Of a stretch of DNA of 61,878 nucleotides, positions 6,908-15,944 are shown piece after piece. The DNA lies in the NCBI GenBank assembly GCA_900555615.1, contig USMB01000004.1:1-61878 (forward strand), written 5' to 3'. The translations under genes were made by a program, and so were the position numbers. The stretch comes from an uncultured Clostridium sp. GTDB taxonomy: Bacteria; Bacillota; Clostridia; TANB77; CAG-508. The notes below the pieces were generated by a model, which had not been told where the DNA came from, ran no database searches, and saw nothing but the letters and a program-made list of their open reading frames with translations. Each line of letters opens with the position of its first letter. The stretch's first letter is position 1.

Positions 6908-8709
6908 GAAAAAGAAAAATCGGAATAATAGCTTTTTTATCTATATTAAATATTCCTGTTAGTATTGTTTTTAGTACAATAATTCATTCAAAACTTTCTA
7001 ATATAGAATTTTCGCAAATAGTAGTAGATAAACAGATTTTACTGTTATTTTTTCTTATCTATATGCTAATTGAAACAACAATTATAATTCTTTTCGGATT
7101 TGGAAGTAAAAATGTTTTTGAAAGTGGAATAGTAAATATAACAGATAAATTAAAGACCCCAGAAGTGATGGGGCAAGGACAACATGGAACAGCAAGATGG
7201 CTGAGTAAAAAAGAATTTAAGAAATTTTTTAAATGCAATTTACTATCAAAGGAAAATACAGAAGAATTCAATTCAGGTGGAATTATTGTAGGATACGAAA
7301 AAGACAAAAAACAAGAAAGGATTTATTACATTGATGATAATATTCATAGTTTAGTTGTAGGAGCTACAAGAAGTGGTAAAACTAGAAGTATAGTATTACA
7401 GACAGTTGGAAACTTAGGATTATCAGGAGAGAGTATGATTATTTCAGATCCTAAAGCTGAAATTTATCATTACACTTCAGAATTTTTGAAAAAGCAAGGT
7501 TATAAAATAATAACCTTAGATTTTAAAAATCCAACAAAAAGTACAAGATATAATTTTTTACAACCTGTCATAGATGCAGTAAATAATGGAGATTTTAGAA
7601 AAGCTGAAGAGTACACTTGGGATATTACTCAAAGCTTAGTAGGAAATGAAGATACAAAAATGGAAAAAATATGGAGAGATGGAGAAATGTCAGTTATTGC
7701 AGGAGCAATCATGAGTGTTGTTTTTGACAATAAAGAGCATCCTGAATATCAAAATTTAACAAATGTGTATTCTTTTATTTCAGAAATGTGTAGAACAGTT
7801 GGACAGACAATGCCGATAAATAAATATATTGAAAATTTACCACCTGATCATCCTTCAAGTACAATATTTAATATTGCAAGGATTGCACCTGAAAAAACTA
7901 GAGGCTCTTTTTTTACATCTGCTTTAACAACATTAAGATTATTTACAAGTAAAAGCATATATGGAATGACTTGCAAAAGTGATTTTAGTTTAAAACAAGC
8001 AGGAGAAGAAAAAACAGTTACTTATATTATTCTTCCTGATGAAAAAACGACTTATTATTCTTTAGCAAGTTTATTTGTTTATCAAAATTATGTATCACTT
8101 GTAGAAAGTGCAGATGAACGAGGCGGAGAATTAAAAACAAGAGTAAATTACATATTAGATGAGTTTGGAAATTTTACAACAATACCTGCTTTTAGCAATA
8201 TGCTTACTGTAGCAGGAGGAAGAAAAATAAGATTTAATTTATTTCTTCAATCTTTTTCACAACTGGATAACAAGTATGGAAAAGAAGTTGCAGAAAATAT
8301 TAGGGATAATTGTCAAACTTGGATATATTTAAAAACAGCAAGTAATGAAACAGCAAGTATAATTTCAAAAAAATTAGGAACTTATACTACTTCTAGTTAT
8401 AGCAGATCTAGTAGCTATACAAAATATCAAAGTGGTAGTAATTCAGAATCAATGAACTTAATAAGCAGAGCATTACTGACAGAAGATGAAATTTTAAGAA
8501 TAGAAAGACCTTATGTTTTAGTTATTCAAGCAGGATTATATCCTATAATAACAAAATTACCTGATATTTCTAAATGGAGATTTAATAAATTGTTTGGAAT
8601 GGGAAATCAAGAAGAAAATAGGCAACTAAGATTAAAACGAGAACAAGAAAGAGAGCAAAAAGAAATTGAAGATATAAAACTATGGGGAATATGGAATTTA
8701 TATAGATAG
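6904..8709 (+). CDS. VirD4/TraG-type conjugation coupling protein
   Basis: A 601-aa protein with two N-terminal membrane helices (about residues 8-28 and 45-66), a Walker A motif GATRSGKT (153-160), DPKAEIY shortly after, and a Walker B-like ILDEFGN near residue 415. This order is standard for T4SS coupling proteins, which are hexameric inner-membrane ATPases that feed the relaxase-DNA complex to the channel. It overlaps the upstream gene by 4 bases and heads the membrane-channel genes. Confidence 0.93.
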   Translation: MRKRKIGIIAFLSILNIPVSIVFSTIIHSKLSNIEFSQIVVDKQILLLFFLIYMLIETTIIILFGFGSKNVFESGIVNITDKLKTPEVMGQGQHGTARWLSKKEFKKFFKCNLLSKENTEEFNSGGIIVGYEKDKKQERIYYIDDNIHSLVVGATRSGKTRSIVLQTVGNLGLSGESMIISDPKAEIYHYTSEFLKKQGYKIITLDFKNPTKSTRYNFLQPVIDAVNNGDFRKAEEYTWDITQSLVGNEDTKMEKIWRDGEMSVIAGAIMSVVFDNKEHPEYQNLTNVYSFISEMCRTVGQTMPINKYIENLPPDHPSSTIFNIARIAPEKTRGSFFTSALTTLRLFTSKSIYGMTCKSDFSLKQAGEEKTVTYIILPDEKTTYYSLASLFVYQNYVSLVESADERGGELKTRVNYILDEFGNFTTIPAFSNMLTVAGGRKIRFNLFLQSFSQLDNKYGKEVAENIRDNCQTWIYLKTASNETASIISKKLGTYTTSSYSRSSSYTKYQSGSNSESMNLISRALLTEDEILRIERPYVLVIQAGLYPIITKLPDISKWRFNKLFGMGNQEENRQLRLKREQEREQKEIEDIKLWGIWNLYR

Positions 8710-8721
8710 GAGAATTTATGT

Positions 8722-9072
8722 ATGAGAGAAAAGATAAAAGAAAAAATAAAAAAATATACAAGAAAAATAGGAAAAGCAGGACTTGTTATAACAAGTCTTT
8801 TATGTTGCACAAGTACTTGTTTTGCAGGAGTGCAAGACAGCAAAATTGCAACAGGTACACAAAATTTAATAACAGATTTAACTAATTGGTTATTAATTTT
8901 GGCTCCAACATTAACAATTTTATTAGTGGGATACTATTTATTAAGAAAATCATCTAGTGATGATATGGACGGAAAGAGATGGGACAATAGAATTAAAATA
9001 GCAATAATTTGTTGTGTAGGTGTAGTTGTTGCAAGTGGATTAATTAACTTAATCATAGGATATTATAGATAA
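8722..9072 (+). CDS. Small secreted/membrane conjugation protein (VirB2/Maff2-like position)
   Basis: A 116-aa protein with a basic N-terminus, a signal-like hydrophobic segment ending TCFAG, and two further membrane segments (about 52-70 and 88-108). Size, topology and position directly after VirD4 match the pilin-like or Maff2-like small subunits of Gram-positive conjugation systems. The role as a channel component is inferred from context. Confidence 0.75.
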   Translation: MREKIKEKIKKYTRKIGKAGLVITSLLCCTSTCFAGVQDSKIATGTQNLITDLTNWLLILAPTLTILLVGYYLLRKSSSDDMDGKRWDNRIKIAIICCVGVVVASGLINLIIGYYR

Positions 9073-9087
9073 TAGGAGGTACATTTT

Positions 9088-9945
9088 TTGGAATCAATTT
9101 TAACTGGACTAATAACCAGTATAATTGGTGGAGCAGATAATGTTATAAATTCAGCTTTTAATGGCTTAATTGATATGTGTTTTAATTCGGAAAATTATTT
9201 AACTACAAACTTTGGAAGTAGTGTAATAAGTTTTTCTAATTTAAAAGCATTAATTTTAAGTTTATCAATTTCTTTGATAGTGTTAAAGTTTTTGAAAAAG
9301 GGTTTTGATATGTATGTAATGTGGACTGATGGAGAATCAGATACTCCACCACTTACATACATTGTTTATTTTATAAGAGCAATAGTAGTAGCAGTTAGTT
9401 TTTCCGTATTATATGACTGGGTTATTCAAGTTGCTACTTCATTTGGAAATTCAATACTGACTGCGATGAACTTTACCGATAATGTATCTTTAACAACAGC
9501 TATTGCAAATATAGCAACAACAGGACTATTTACAGCAATAGTAGCTCTAATAGCAATGATATTGTTATTTGTTTTATACATACAATTTCTTATGAGAAGT
9601 TTAGAAATGTTTGTATTAAAATTAGGATTTCCTTTAGCCTGTGTTGGGCTAGTAAATCCTGATGGAGGAGTTTTTAAATCCTATTCAGAGAAATTATTTA
9701 AAAGTGTGCTAACAGTTTTAGTGCAAATTATATTATGCAAGATAGCAATAATATTAATTCTAAATGTAAAAATGTTATTTGGTATTGCAGCAATTATAAT
9801 GGCAATAAAAACTCCTAAATTCATACAAGAGTTTATGCTTGGTGGAGGAACAGGAGGTATTAGTAATGTAATAGTTACTACAAGTAAGACAATGGAATTG
9901 TCTAGTCAAATAAAAAGAAAGTTTAGTCAATTAAAGAAAGGATAA
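9088..9945 (+). CDS. VirB6/TrbL-like polytopic membrane protein
   Basis: A 285-aa protein with TTG start and about six hydrophobic segments, ending in a Gly-rich loop (MLGGGTGGISN) and a basic tail. Polytopic proteins at this position of Clostridia conjugation operons are VirB6/TrbL analogues that form the inner-membrane pore. The AGGAGG site lies 11 bases upstream of the TTG. Confidence 0.8.
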   Translation: MESILTGLITSIIGGADNVINSAFNGLIDMCFNSENYLTTNFGSSVISFSNLKALILSLSISLIVLKFLKKGFDMYVMWTDGESDTPPLTYIVYFIRAIVVAVSFSVLYDWVIQVATSFGNSILTAMNFTDNVSLTTAIANIATTGLFTAIVALIAMILLFVLYIQFLMRSLEMFVLKLGFPLACVGLVNPDGGVFKSYSEKLFKSVLTVLVQIILCKIAIILILNVKMLFGIAAIIMAIKTPKFIQEFMLGGGTGGISNVIVTTSKTMELSSQIKRKFSQLKKG

Positions 9946-9947
9946 GT

Positions 9948-10223
9948 ATGGAAATACTAAATGAAATAATAAGTTTATTGAGAGTTGTAATAATACCACT
10001 GGGAGTTACATTCCGAGTGATATTTTGTTTAACAAAGATGATATATGATGAAGATGCTCAAGGGACATATAAAAAGAAAATAAAGAACACCATAGTTTTT
10101 GGAATTATTGCAGAATTAATATTTGTAATTTTAGCATTAGTCCAAAATTATTATGGATATACAACTGTACCTGATCATTTCTCAGGAGGTGGCTCAGGAG
10201 GTGGTGGTGGTGGAGGTTGGTAA
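9948..10223 (+). CDS. Small membrane protein with poly-glycine tail
   Basis: A 91-aa protein with two membrane segments (about 8-27 and 48-68) and a C-terminus made of glycines ending in Trp (GGGSGGGGGGGW). It starts 2 bases after the VirB6-like gene. Probably a mating-channel component by position; the function of the Gly tail is unknown. Confidence 0.7.
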   Translation: MEILNEIISLLRVVIIPLGVTFRVIFCLTKMIYDEDAQGTYKKKIKNTIVFGIIAELIFVILALVQNYYGYTTVPDHFSGGGSGGGGGGGW

Positions 10224-10255
10224 ACTCCACAAACATTGAAATGAGGAGGGTTTGA

Positions 10256-10594
10256 ATGAATGAACATGATAATGAATATAAGCTATATATACCAACCAAT
10301 GTAAAGACTAGATTAGAATTTTTTAAAGGTTATGGAATAAAAGAACTTATATCAACAGTAATAGTTTTAGTCGCTTTACTACCAATTAGTTTTATAGTTT
10401 ATAAATTAAAAGATAATTTTTTGCTACCAGTTGTAATTGAATTCATAGGAGTTGCAGGAACAATAATAGCAACTACAAAAGATGATAACAACTTATGTGT
10501 TGTAAGTCAGATAAAATACATGATTGAGTTTAGTAAAATTCAAAAACAATATAGATATAAATATTACAATAAATGGAGGGATGATATTGTTTAG
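10256..10594 (+). CDS. PrgI/VirB3-like membrane protein
   Basis: A 112-aa protein starting with a short polar stretch (YKLYIPTNVKTR) then two membrane helices (about 29-50 and 56-75) and a basic C-terminus. This is the PrgI family pattern, a VirB3 analogue that precedes VirB4 in Gram-positive T4SS operons. It overlaps the next gene by 14 bases. Confidence 0.85.
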   Translation: MNEHDNEYKLYIPTNVKTRLEFFKGYGIKELISTVIVLVALLPISFIVYKLKDNFLLPVVIEFIGVAGTIIATTKDDNNLCVVSQIKYMIEFSKIQKQYRYKYYNKWRDDIV

Positions 10595-11180
10595 TCTATT
10601 TAAGAAAAAGGATAAAGAAAAAACTTGTAATGAAGAAGTCGGCATATTAGATATTAGAAATAATTATATTTATACACGAGATGGGAATGTAATTGCAGGA
10701 ATAAAGATATATTCAATAAATACACAACTTTTAACAGATAGAGAAAAAGAAAATTTAATAAATGATTTATCAGCTGAACTATCTTCAGAACAAGAAGATA
10801 TCAAGTATTTTAATATTGCAAGAGCAGTTGATATTTCTCCGTTGCAAGAATATTTGTCAGAGATAATAGGTACAACCGATAATGCAATTCAAAAAAGATT
10901 ATTAAAAACACATTTAAAAGAAGTTCAAAGAATGTCTTTAAATGGAGAAATAGTTGAAAGACAAAGCTTTATAATGATTAATTCTAAAAGAACTGATAAT
11001 TGCGAGAAAGACTTATTAAAGAGGTGTATGGAATTAAGTAATAAATTTGAAAGATGCGATATTAAAACAGAGATATTAGATGAAGCTTCATTAATACAGT
11101 TATGTAATAGTTTTTTAAATATGAATTATGCACATAGAGAAGATTCTGATATTGAAGATAGAGTTGTAATGCTGAAATGA
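10581..11180 (+). CDS. TraC-like protein (VirB4 N-terminal-domain relative)
   Basis: A 199-aa protein. I chose ATG 10581 because ATGGAGGG sits just before it; the frame is open further upstream without a start signal. It has no Walker motif and resembles the N-terminal domain of VirB4/TraC proteins (GILDIRNNYIYTRDGNV). Because the VirB4 downstream has its own complete N-terminal region, this looks like a separate subunit and not a broken gene. The type I toxin-like locus now separates the two. Confidence 0.75.
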   Translation: MILFSLFKKKDKEKTCNEEVGILDIRNNYIYTRDGNVIAGIKIYSINTQLLTDREKENLINDLSAELSSEQEDIKYFNIARAVDISPLQEYLSEIIGTTDNAIQKRLLKTHLKEVQRMSLNGEIVERQSFIMINSKRTDNCEKDLLKRCMELSNKFERCDIKTEILDEASLIQLCNSFLNMNYAHREDSDIEDRVVMLK

Positions 11181-11248
11181 TTTGTATAATAAAGTGATAT
11201 AATCTAAACTAGAAACAGTCAATATTTTGACAAAATTAATAAACATTA

Positions 11249-11277
11249 TAGACAGATTTTAAATAATATTGTAAAAT
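11249..11277 (+). promoter_or_regulatory. Promoter of the toxin-like peptide
   Basis: TAGACA (11249-11254), 17-bp spacer, TAAAAT (11272-11277). The transcript should start near 11284 and begin with the 11-mer ATAGGAAATGA that also begins the antisense transcript. A second TTGACA lies at 11227. Confidence 0.5.
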
Positions 11278-11351
11278 AATACGCATAGGAAATGATAATT
11301 AGCAGATGTGGTTTTGCCACCATTTTACGAATTTTCGTAGGAAGGGTGGTG

Positions 11352-11471
11352 ATGTTTATGGTTAAAGTGATACTATTTTTTATATTATCCTTAATGTTAT
11401 CTTTAACATTAAACGTTGCCTTGACAGCAGTTCTGTATAAGAACTGGGTTGATAAGCAACTACATAAATAA
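11352..11471 (+). CDS. 39-aa membrane toxin-like peptide (type I TA candidate)
   Basis: A 39-aa peptide with a single hydrophobic helix (VILFFILSLMLSL onward) and a polar charged tail containing NWVDK. This resembles the topology of the small membrane toxins TxpA, BsrG and Fst. A weak ribosome site (AGGGTGGTGA) precedes two possible starts, ATG 11352 and ATG 11358. A convergent promoter and terminator downstream define an antisense RNA over the 3' region. It lies between two transfer genes and could stabilise the element. No antitoxin protein is present. Confidence 0.6.
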   Translation: MFMVKVILFFILSLMLSLTLNVALTAVLYKNWVDKQLHK

Positions 11472-11558
11472 AAAAAATAAACCATTCTGCTTAGCCGAGC
11501 TAATGGTTTATTAAATCTTTATATCGGCAAAACCACGTTTGTGGATTTGTCATTTCCT
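11470..11558 (-). ncRNA. Candidate antisense RNA antitoxin
   Basis: About 90 nt, from the predicted start near 11558 to the terminator stem. It would pair with the 3' untranslated part of the toxin mRNA if that mRNA reads past 11512, as in TxpA/RatA and BsrG/SR4. Its 5' end shares ATAGGAAATGA and GTGGTTTTGCC with the mRNA 5' end. Inferred from sequence only. Confidence 0.5.
11476..11512. terminator. Terminator shared by toxin mRNA and antisense RNA
   Basis: Perfect 11-bp stem AATAAACCATT (11476-11486) with AATGGTTTATT (11502-11512). On the minus strand it is followed by eight T, so it is strongest for the antisense RNA. In the plus direction the tail is poor (TATTAAATCTTT), so toxin mRNA may read further. 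Confidence 0.75.
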
Positions 11559-11564
11559 ATTTTT

Positions 11565-11594
11565 ATTATACTCTAATTATAGTAATAAAGTCAA
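11565..11594 (-). promoter_or_regulatory. Promoter of the antisense RNA
   Basis: On the minus strand: TTGACT (11594-11589), 18-bp spacer, TATAAT (11570-11565). Closer to consensus than the toxin promoter, as expected for an antitoxin RNA kept in excess. Confidence 0.65.
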
Positions 11595-11654
11595 GAAAAC
11601 ATGAAAAATTTATTTTATAATACCGTAAAAACAAATTAATAGTTATATTAGATT

Positions 11655-11688
11655 AAAAGATTATCAGTAAAATGATAGTCTTTTTTTG
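11655..11688 (+). terminator. In-operon terminator before virB4
   Basis: AAAGATTATCA pairs with TGATAGTCTTT and is followed by T residues, then GTTGCAAATAAGGAGGGATA. The same GTTGCAAA-GGAGGGATA junction recurs after the terminator at 18159. Confidence 0.75.
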
Positions 11689-11713
11689 TTGCAAATAAGG
11701 AGGGATAGTTTAT

Positions 11714-13540
11714 TTGAAGAAAAAAGAAATTGATGGAATAATGGAAAATAAAACATTACTTAATATTTTAAGTCCAATAGGTGGAATAGAATATAAGAAA
11801 AATTATATAAGAGTAGGAGATTATTTAGGAAGAGTATATGTAATAACAAAATATCCTCAAAAAGTAAGAGTAGGATGGCTTGAAAACATTGCAAATATAC
11901 CAAATACAGTATGTTGCTTAAATATTTCTCCAACAGAAAAAGATACATTAATGCAAAACATAAGCAGGGGAATAAAACAAAATGAATCACAATATGAAGG
12001 AATAACAGATGAAATATTAAGACAAAGAACAGAAAGAGAAATACAAGATGCAAGAGATTTAATTGAAAAAGTAGATCTAAACGGAGAAACAGTAGTATAT
12101 GTAACAATAGCAATAATGGTAATTGCAGAAGATGAAGAAGAATTAAAACAAAGGTCTAAGGCAGTTTTGACAAGGCTTACATCAATGCAAATGAAAGGGC
12201 GATTATTAACGAATTTGAGTAAAAACTCATTGAAGTTAATGTCGCCTTTTTCTATTACAGACCCAGTTGTAAAAAGTATTGCAGATAGAAATATGCTAGA
12301 GAGTACATGGATTGGAGGGTTACCTTTTTCAAGTTCAGGATTTAATGATGGAAATAAATATTATTTTGCTAGAGATACAAAGGGAGGAATTGTAATACTT
12401 GATCCTTGGAAAAGAGGAGGAGATAGAACAAATTCAAATTTTGTAATTATGGGTACAGCAGGAGTCGGAAAATCTACAGTTGCTAAGCACTTAATATTAA
12501 ATGAATATATGACTAATACTAAAGTAATTTTGATAGATCCTGAAAGAGAAGAAAAAGAAATGGTTGAGAAACTAGGAGAAAAATGGATAGATGTAGGGAG
12601 TGGTAAGGGGGGAATAATAAATCCACTACAAATTAAAAAAGTTCCTTTAGATGATGAAGAAACAGATGAAGTTGAATATAAAAGTAAAGGAATGGGAGCA
12701 ATGGCTCTACATTTTCAGACATTAAGAACATTTTTTAAATTGTTATATCCTGAACTTGATTCAATACATATAGCTCGATTAGAGGAAGTATTAGAAGAAT
12801 TATATAACAGATTTAATATTGATTGGGATACAGATATTTCAGGAATACCAAATAATAAATTTCCTATTATGACAGATTTATATAATCTTTTAGGAGAGAA
12901 AGCAAGTAATGAAATTGATGAGGAAAAACAAAAAATATATGAAACATTAAGAAGTTTATTGAGAGGTATTAGCATTGGTGCTGAAAAAGGCTTATTTAAT
13001 GGTTATACTTCAATAGATGATAATGCAAGAATTGTATGTTTTGATACTTTTAACTTGCAAAATGCAGATGACAAAGTAAAAAGAGCTCAATACTTTAATA
13101 TTCTAACTTATTGCTGGGAGATAATGAGTAAAGATAAAGAAGAAAAAACAATGCTAGTTTGTGATGAAGCTTATTTGTTAATTGATCCTAGAGTTCCCGA
13201 AACAACAATATTTTTAAGAAATGTAGCAAAGAGATGTAGAAAATATGAAGGAAGTTTAGTTATAATTTCACATTCTATTGTAGATTTTCTTGATGATTCA
13301 ATAAAAATGTATGGACAAGCTATACTTGATATGGCTACATATAAAATATTGATGGGAACTGATGGAGTAAATTTAGAAGAAACAACAGAGCTATTTAAGT
13401 TAAGTGAGGGACAATCAGAGTTTTTATATAAAAAGAAAAGAGGTTTAGCTTTATTTATCATAGGCTCAAACAGAATATTTGTTAGGTTTGATATATTTCC
13501 TATCGAGTTTGAGTATTTTGGTAAAGGTGGTGGTAGGTAA
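11714..13540 (+). CDS. VirB4-type conjugation ATPase
   Basis: A 608-aa protein, TTG start behind AAGGAGGG. Walker A is GTAGVGKST (247-255); a Walker B-type MLVCDEAYLLI lies near residue 480, followed by RNVAKRCRKYEG and ISHSIVDF. VirB4 ATPases are essential energisers of T4SS channel assembly and transfer. The N-terminal 200 residues are intact, so despite the small TraC-like gene upstream this is not a split gene. Its stop overlaps the start of the peptidase gene (TAATG). Confidence 0.93.
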   Translation: MKKKEIDGIMENKTLLNILSPIGGIEYKKNYIRVGDYLGRVYVITKYPQKVRVGWLENIANIPNTVCCLNISPTEKDTLMQNISRGIKQNESQYEGITDEILRQRTEREIQDARDLIEKVDLNGETVVYVTIAIMVIAEDEEELKQRSKAVLTRLTSMQMKGRLLTNLSKNSLKLMSPFSITDPVVKSIADRNMLESTWIGGLPFSSSGFNDGNKYYFARDTKGGIVILDPWKRGGDRTNSNFVIMGTAGVGKSTVAKHLILNEYMTNTKVILIDPEREEKEMVEKLGEKWIDVGSGKGGIINPLQIKKVPLDDEETDEVEYKSKGMGAMALHFQTLRTFFKLLYPELDSIHIARLEEVLEELYNRFNIDWDTDISGIPNNKFPIMTDLYNLLGEKASNEIDEEKQKIYETLRSLLRGISIGAEKGLFNGYTSIDDNARIVCFDTFNLQNADDKVKRAQYFNILTYCWEIMSKDKEEKTMLVCDEAYLLIDPRVPETTIFLRNVAKRCRKYEGSLVIISHSIVDFLDDSIKMYGQAILDMATYKILMGTDGVNLEETTELFKLSEGQSEFLYKKKRGLALFIIGSNRIFVRFDIFPIEFEYFGKGGGR

Positions 13541-14268
13541 TGGCTTTAGATCCTGCCACAGCAAAATTAATCGCAAAAGTAGTAATAAGTCAAATAACAG
13601 ATGAAGAAAAAAGACAAAGATTAATTATAGGAATAATAATAGGAATAGTGGTATTTACATTTATAATAATGATACCACTATTTGCTTTAACATCAACGAT
13701 AGATAAAATAAAAAGTTTCTTTGGATTTGGAGATGATGGGAAAGCTACAGATAGTTCTTATTATTCATTAGTTGAAATGCACAACACCTATGCTACTACT
13801 GTAACTATTGTAGATTTAGAATATAACGGAACATTTCCTATGCCTGTTCAAAATGCAACTGTTACAAGTGAATTTGGAACAAGAATTCATCCTGTAACTG
13901 GAAAGCAGAGTTTTCATACAGGAATAGACTTAGCAGGAGATTGGCACTCAAATATTACAGCAGTTGAAAAAGGAACTATTGTATTTGCAGGAGTACAACA
14001 AGGCTATGGAAATTGTGTAGAAATAAAACATAGTACTGAGAATGGAACAATTTATTATACCTTCTATGCACATTTGGCTAGGATTGATGTGATAGAAGGA
14101 CAAGAAATACAGCAAGGGACTGTTGTTGGAATTCAAGGAGGAGATCCTAATCGTGATCCGAATCCTGGATATAGCACAGGTTCACATTTACATTTTGAAA
14201 TTAGAAAGTCGCAAAAAGGAGATTTTATAAATCCTAGAGAATATTTATTTGGAAACAAGGAGGTTTAA
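13540..14268 (+). CDS. Membrane-anchored M23 peptidoglycan endopeptidase
   Basis: A 242-aa protein with one membrane helix (about residues 28-51) and an extracellular M23/LytM domain from about residue 105. It has SEFGTRIHPVTG, HTGIDLA (zinc ligands His and Asp), YAHL and HLHFE (last His ligand). It should cleave peptide cross-links to let the channel cross the wall. Many related elements fuse this domain to a lysozyme or NlpC domain; here it stands alone. Confidence 0.9.
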   Translation: MALDPATAKLIAKVVISQITDEEKRQRLIIGIIIGIVVFTFIIMIPLFALTSTIDKIKSFFGFGDDGKATDSSYYSLVEMHNTYATTVTIVDLEYNGTFPMPVQNATVTSEFGTRIHPVTGKQSFHTGIDLAGDWHSNITAVEKGTIVFAGVQQGYGNCVEIKHSTENGTIYYTFYAHLARIDVIEGQEIQQGTVVGIQGGDPNRDPNPGYSTGSHLHFEIRKSQKGDFINPREYLFGNKEV

Positions 14269-14817
14269 TTGGTAATAGATATAAATAATACGGAAAATAA
14301 ATATAATATAATTTATGCAGATCCTCCATGGCATTATAATACATGGAGAGATGGAATGGGAACAGCAGAAAAACATTATAAGACAATGAAAGTTGAAGAA
14401 ATAGTTAATATGAAGGATACAATCAAGAATATATCAGAAAAAGATTGTGTCCTTTTCTTATGGGTAACTTTTCCTTGCTTATTAGATGGATTAAAAGTTA
14501 TGAAAGAATGGGGATTTAAGTACAAAACTTGTGGATTTAATTGGGTAAAAAGAAATAAAGTTAGTGATACATGGTTTTTCGGATTAGGACATTGGACTAG
14601 AGCAAATTCAGAACTTTGTTTAATTGGAACAAAGGGAACAATAAAAAGAAAATCAAATAAAGTATCACAAATAATTGACACTCATATAGAAGAACATAGC
14701 AAGAAACCAGCAATAGTAAGAGAAAAAATAGTTGAACTTGTAGGAGATATGCCTAGAATAGAATTATTTGCAAGACAAACAGTAGATGGTTGGGATTGTT
14801 GGGGAAATGAAGTGTAA
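14269..14817 (+). CDS. MT-A70-family adenine methyltransferase
   Basis: A 182-aa protein, TTG start directly after the M23 stop. It contains YADPPWHYN (the DPPW catalytic motif IV) and later GTKGTIKRKS and RIELFARQ, as in small MT-A70-like N6-adenine methyltransferases of phages and conjugative elements. It may methylate element DNA to avoid restriction; the target is unknown. It is the last gene before the IetAS module, which has its own promoter. Confidence 0.85.
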   Translation: MVIDINNTENKYNIIYADPPWHYNTWRDGMGTAEKHYKTMKVEEIVNMKDTIKNISEKDCVLFLWVTFPCLLDGLKVMKEWGFKYKTCGFNWVKRNKVSDTWFFGLGHWTRANSELCLIGTKGTIKRKSNKVSQIIDTHIEEHSKKPAIVREKIVELVGDMPRIELFARQTVDGWDCWGNEV

Positions 14818-14837
14818 ATTATAAATTTATAAAATGT

Positions 14838-14877
14838 TGTCCCAACTATTGCATAATTTGTCCCATAATGATATACT
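14838..14877 (+). promoter_or_regulatory. ietAS promoter with two TGTCCCA repeats
   Basis: TTGCAT (14849-14854), 17-bp spacer, TATACT (14872-14877). Two direct TGTCCCA repeats (14838-14844 and 14859-14865) are exactly 21 bp apart, two helical turns, and flank the -35. They are a plausible operator for the HTH at the C-terminus of the AAA protein. Confidence 0.55.
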
Positions 14878-14903
14878 ACTAAAAGTAGAAAGGATTGATT
14901 GAT

Positions 14904-15944
14904 ATGAAAAAGAAGAATGTAATTAATTTAATAAAATATCACATAGATGGAAATGATAAAGAATTTAGAAATGAAGCTTATGAAATTGCAACAGATTTTC
15001 AAAATAGTGGGGATGAAGAGTTGGCAAGATATATAATGGCACTATTATCAAATGCCAATACTTTTAGTCCTCAATTCGTTGATGATTATTCAGAATTTTT
15101 TGTAAAGATGAACAATCCATCAAATACATTTAAAGTGCCGAAGCAAATAGAATTAGATATAATGGGAATATTAAATGCTGTTAATAAAAAATCTAATGTA
15201 AATAAATTTTTATTTGTTGGAGACTCTGGAACAGGAAAGACAGAAGCTGCCAAACAAATTGCAAGAATTTTAGATAGAGAATTATATTCAGTGCAATTTG
15301 ATAGAATAGTAGATAGTAAACTTGGTCAGACTTCTAAAAATTTGATTCAAGTTTTTGATGATATAAATTGTCTAAAACAACCAGATAAAGTAATTATTTT
15401 ATTTGATGAAATTGATGCTATTTCATTAGATAGGATTAATTCTAATGATTTAAGAGAAATGGGAAGGGTAACATCTACTTTATTAAAAGAATTTGATAAT
15501 TTAAATGAAAGAATATTATTGATTGCAACTACAAATTTATATAAACAGTTTGATAAAGCATTATTAAGACGATTTGATTATATTGTTGATTTTAATAGAT
15601 ATAGTAAAGAAGATTTAGAGGAAATAGCGGATACAATAATTACTTCTGAACTTAAAAAATATTCAAATGTTAAACCTGAATATAAAATACTTAATAAAAT
15701 TTATAATTTGGTAGAAACATTACCATATCCAGGAGATCTTAAAAATATAATAAGGAGTTCAATAGCTTTTAGTGATATGACTATGGAATATGGATATCTG
15801 TCAAAAATTTATGAAACTATAACAAATGAAAAATTAACAAATGATCTGAAGAAACTTCAAGAACAAGGTTTTTCTGTTAGAGAAATTGAAAAATTAACGG
15901 GAATTTCAAAAAGTAGTGTATCAAGGGGGATAAACAATGAATGA
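14904..15944 (+). CDS. ietA: IetA-like AAA+ ATPase with C-terminal HTH
   Basis: A 346-aa AAA+ protein. Walker A is GDSGTGKT (about 106-113), Walker B ILFDEIDAIS (about 165), sensor 1 ATTN, and arginine finger ALLRRFD. It overlaps a subtilase gene by 8 bases, the IetA-IetS arrangement first described for Agrobacterium plasmid stability and later reported as anti-phage. The last 30 residues (FSVREIEKLTGISKSSVSRG) form a clear helix-turn-helix, suggesting autoregulation. ATG 14904 is preferred to the upstream TTG because AAAGGA is 9 bases away. Confidence 0.85.
   Translation: MKKKNVINLIKYHIDGNDKEFRNEAYEIATDFQNSGDEELARYIMALLSNANTFSPQFVDDYSEFFVKMNNPSNTFKVPKQIELDIMGILNAVNKKSNVNKFLFVGDSGTGKTEAAKQIARILDRELYSVQFDRIVDSKLGQTSKNLIQVFDDINCLKQPDKVIILFDEIDAISLDRINSNDLREMGRVTSTLLKEFDNLNERILLIATTNLYKQFDKALLRRFDYIVDFNRYSKEDLEEIADTIITSELKKYSNVKPEYKILNKIYNLVETLPYPGDLKNIIRSSIAFSDMTMEYGYLSKIYETITNEKLTNDLKKLQEQGFSVREIEKLTGISKSSVSRGINNE

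Noticed and set aside
11285..11560. An IS or MITE with inverted 11-mer ends
   Set aside because: There is no transposase or target duplication visible, and the repeats fall exactly at the predicted starts of two convergent transcripts.
11285..11560. A direct equivalent of the Fst RNA I/RNA II direct repeats
   Set aside because: In Fst modules the repeats make the two RNAs complementary; here the 11-mers are inverted on DNA, so both RNAs carry the same sequence and antisense pairing must rely on the 3' overlap.
10581..13540. A virB4 gene split by insertion of the toxin-like locus
   Set aside because: The downstream ATPase has a complete N-terminal region and its own ribosome site, and the upstream protein is a known kind of separate TraC-like subunit.
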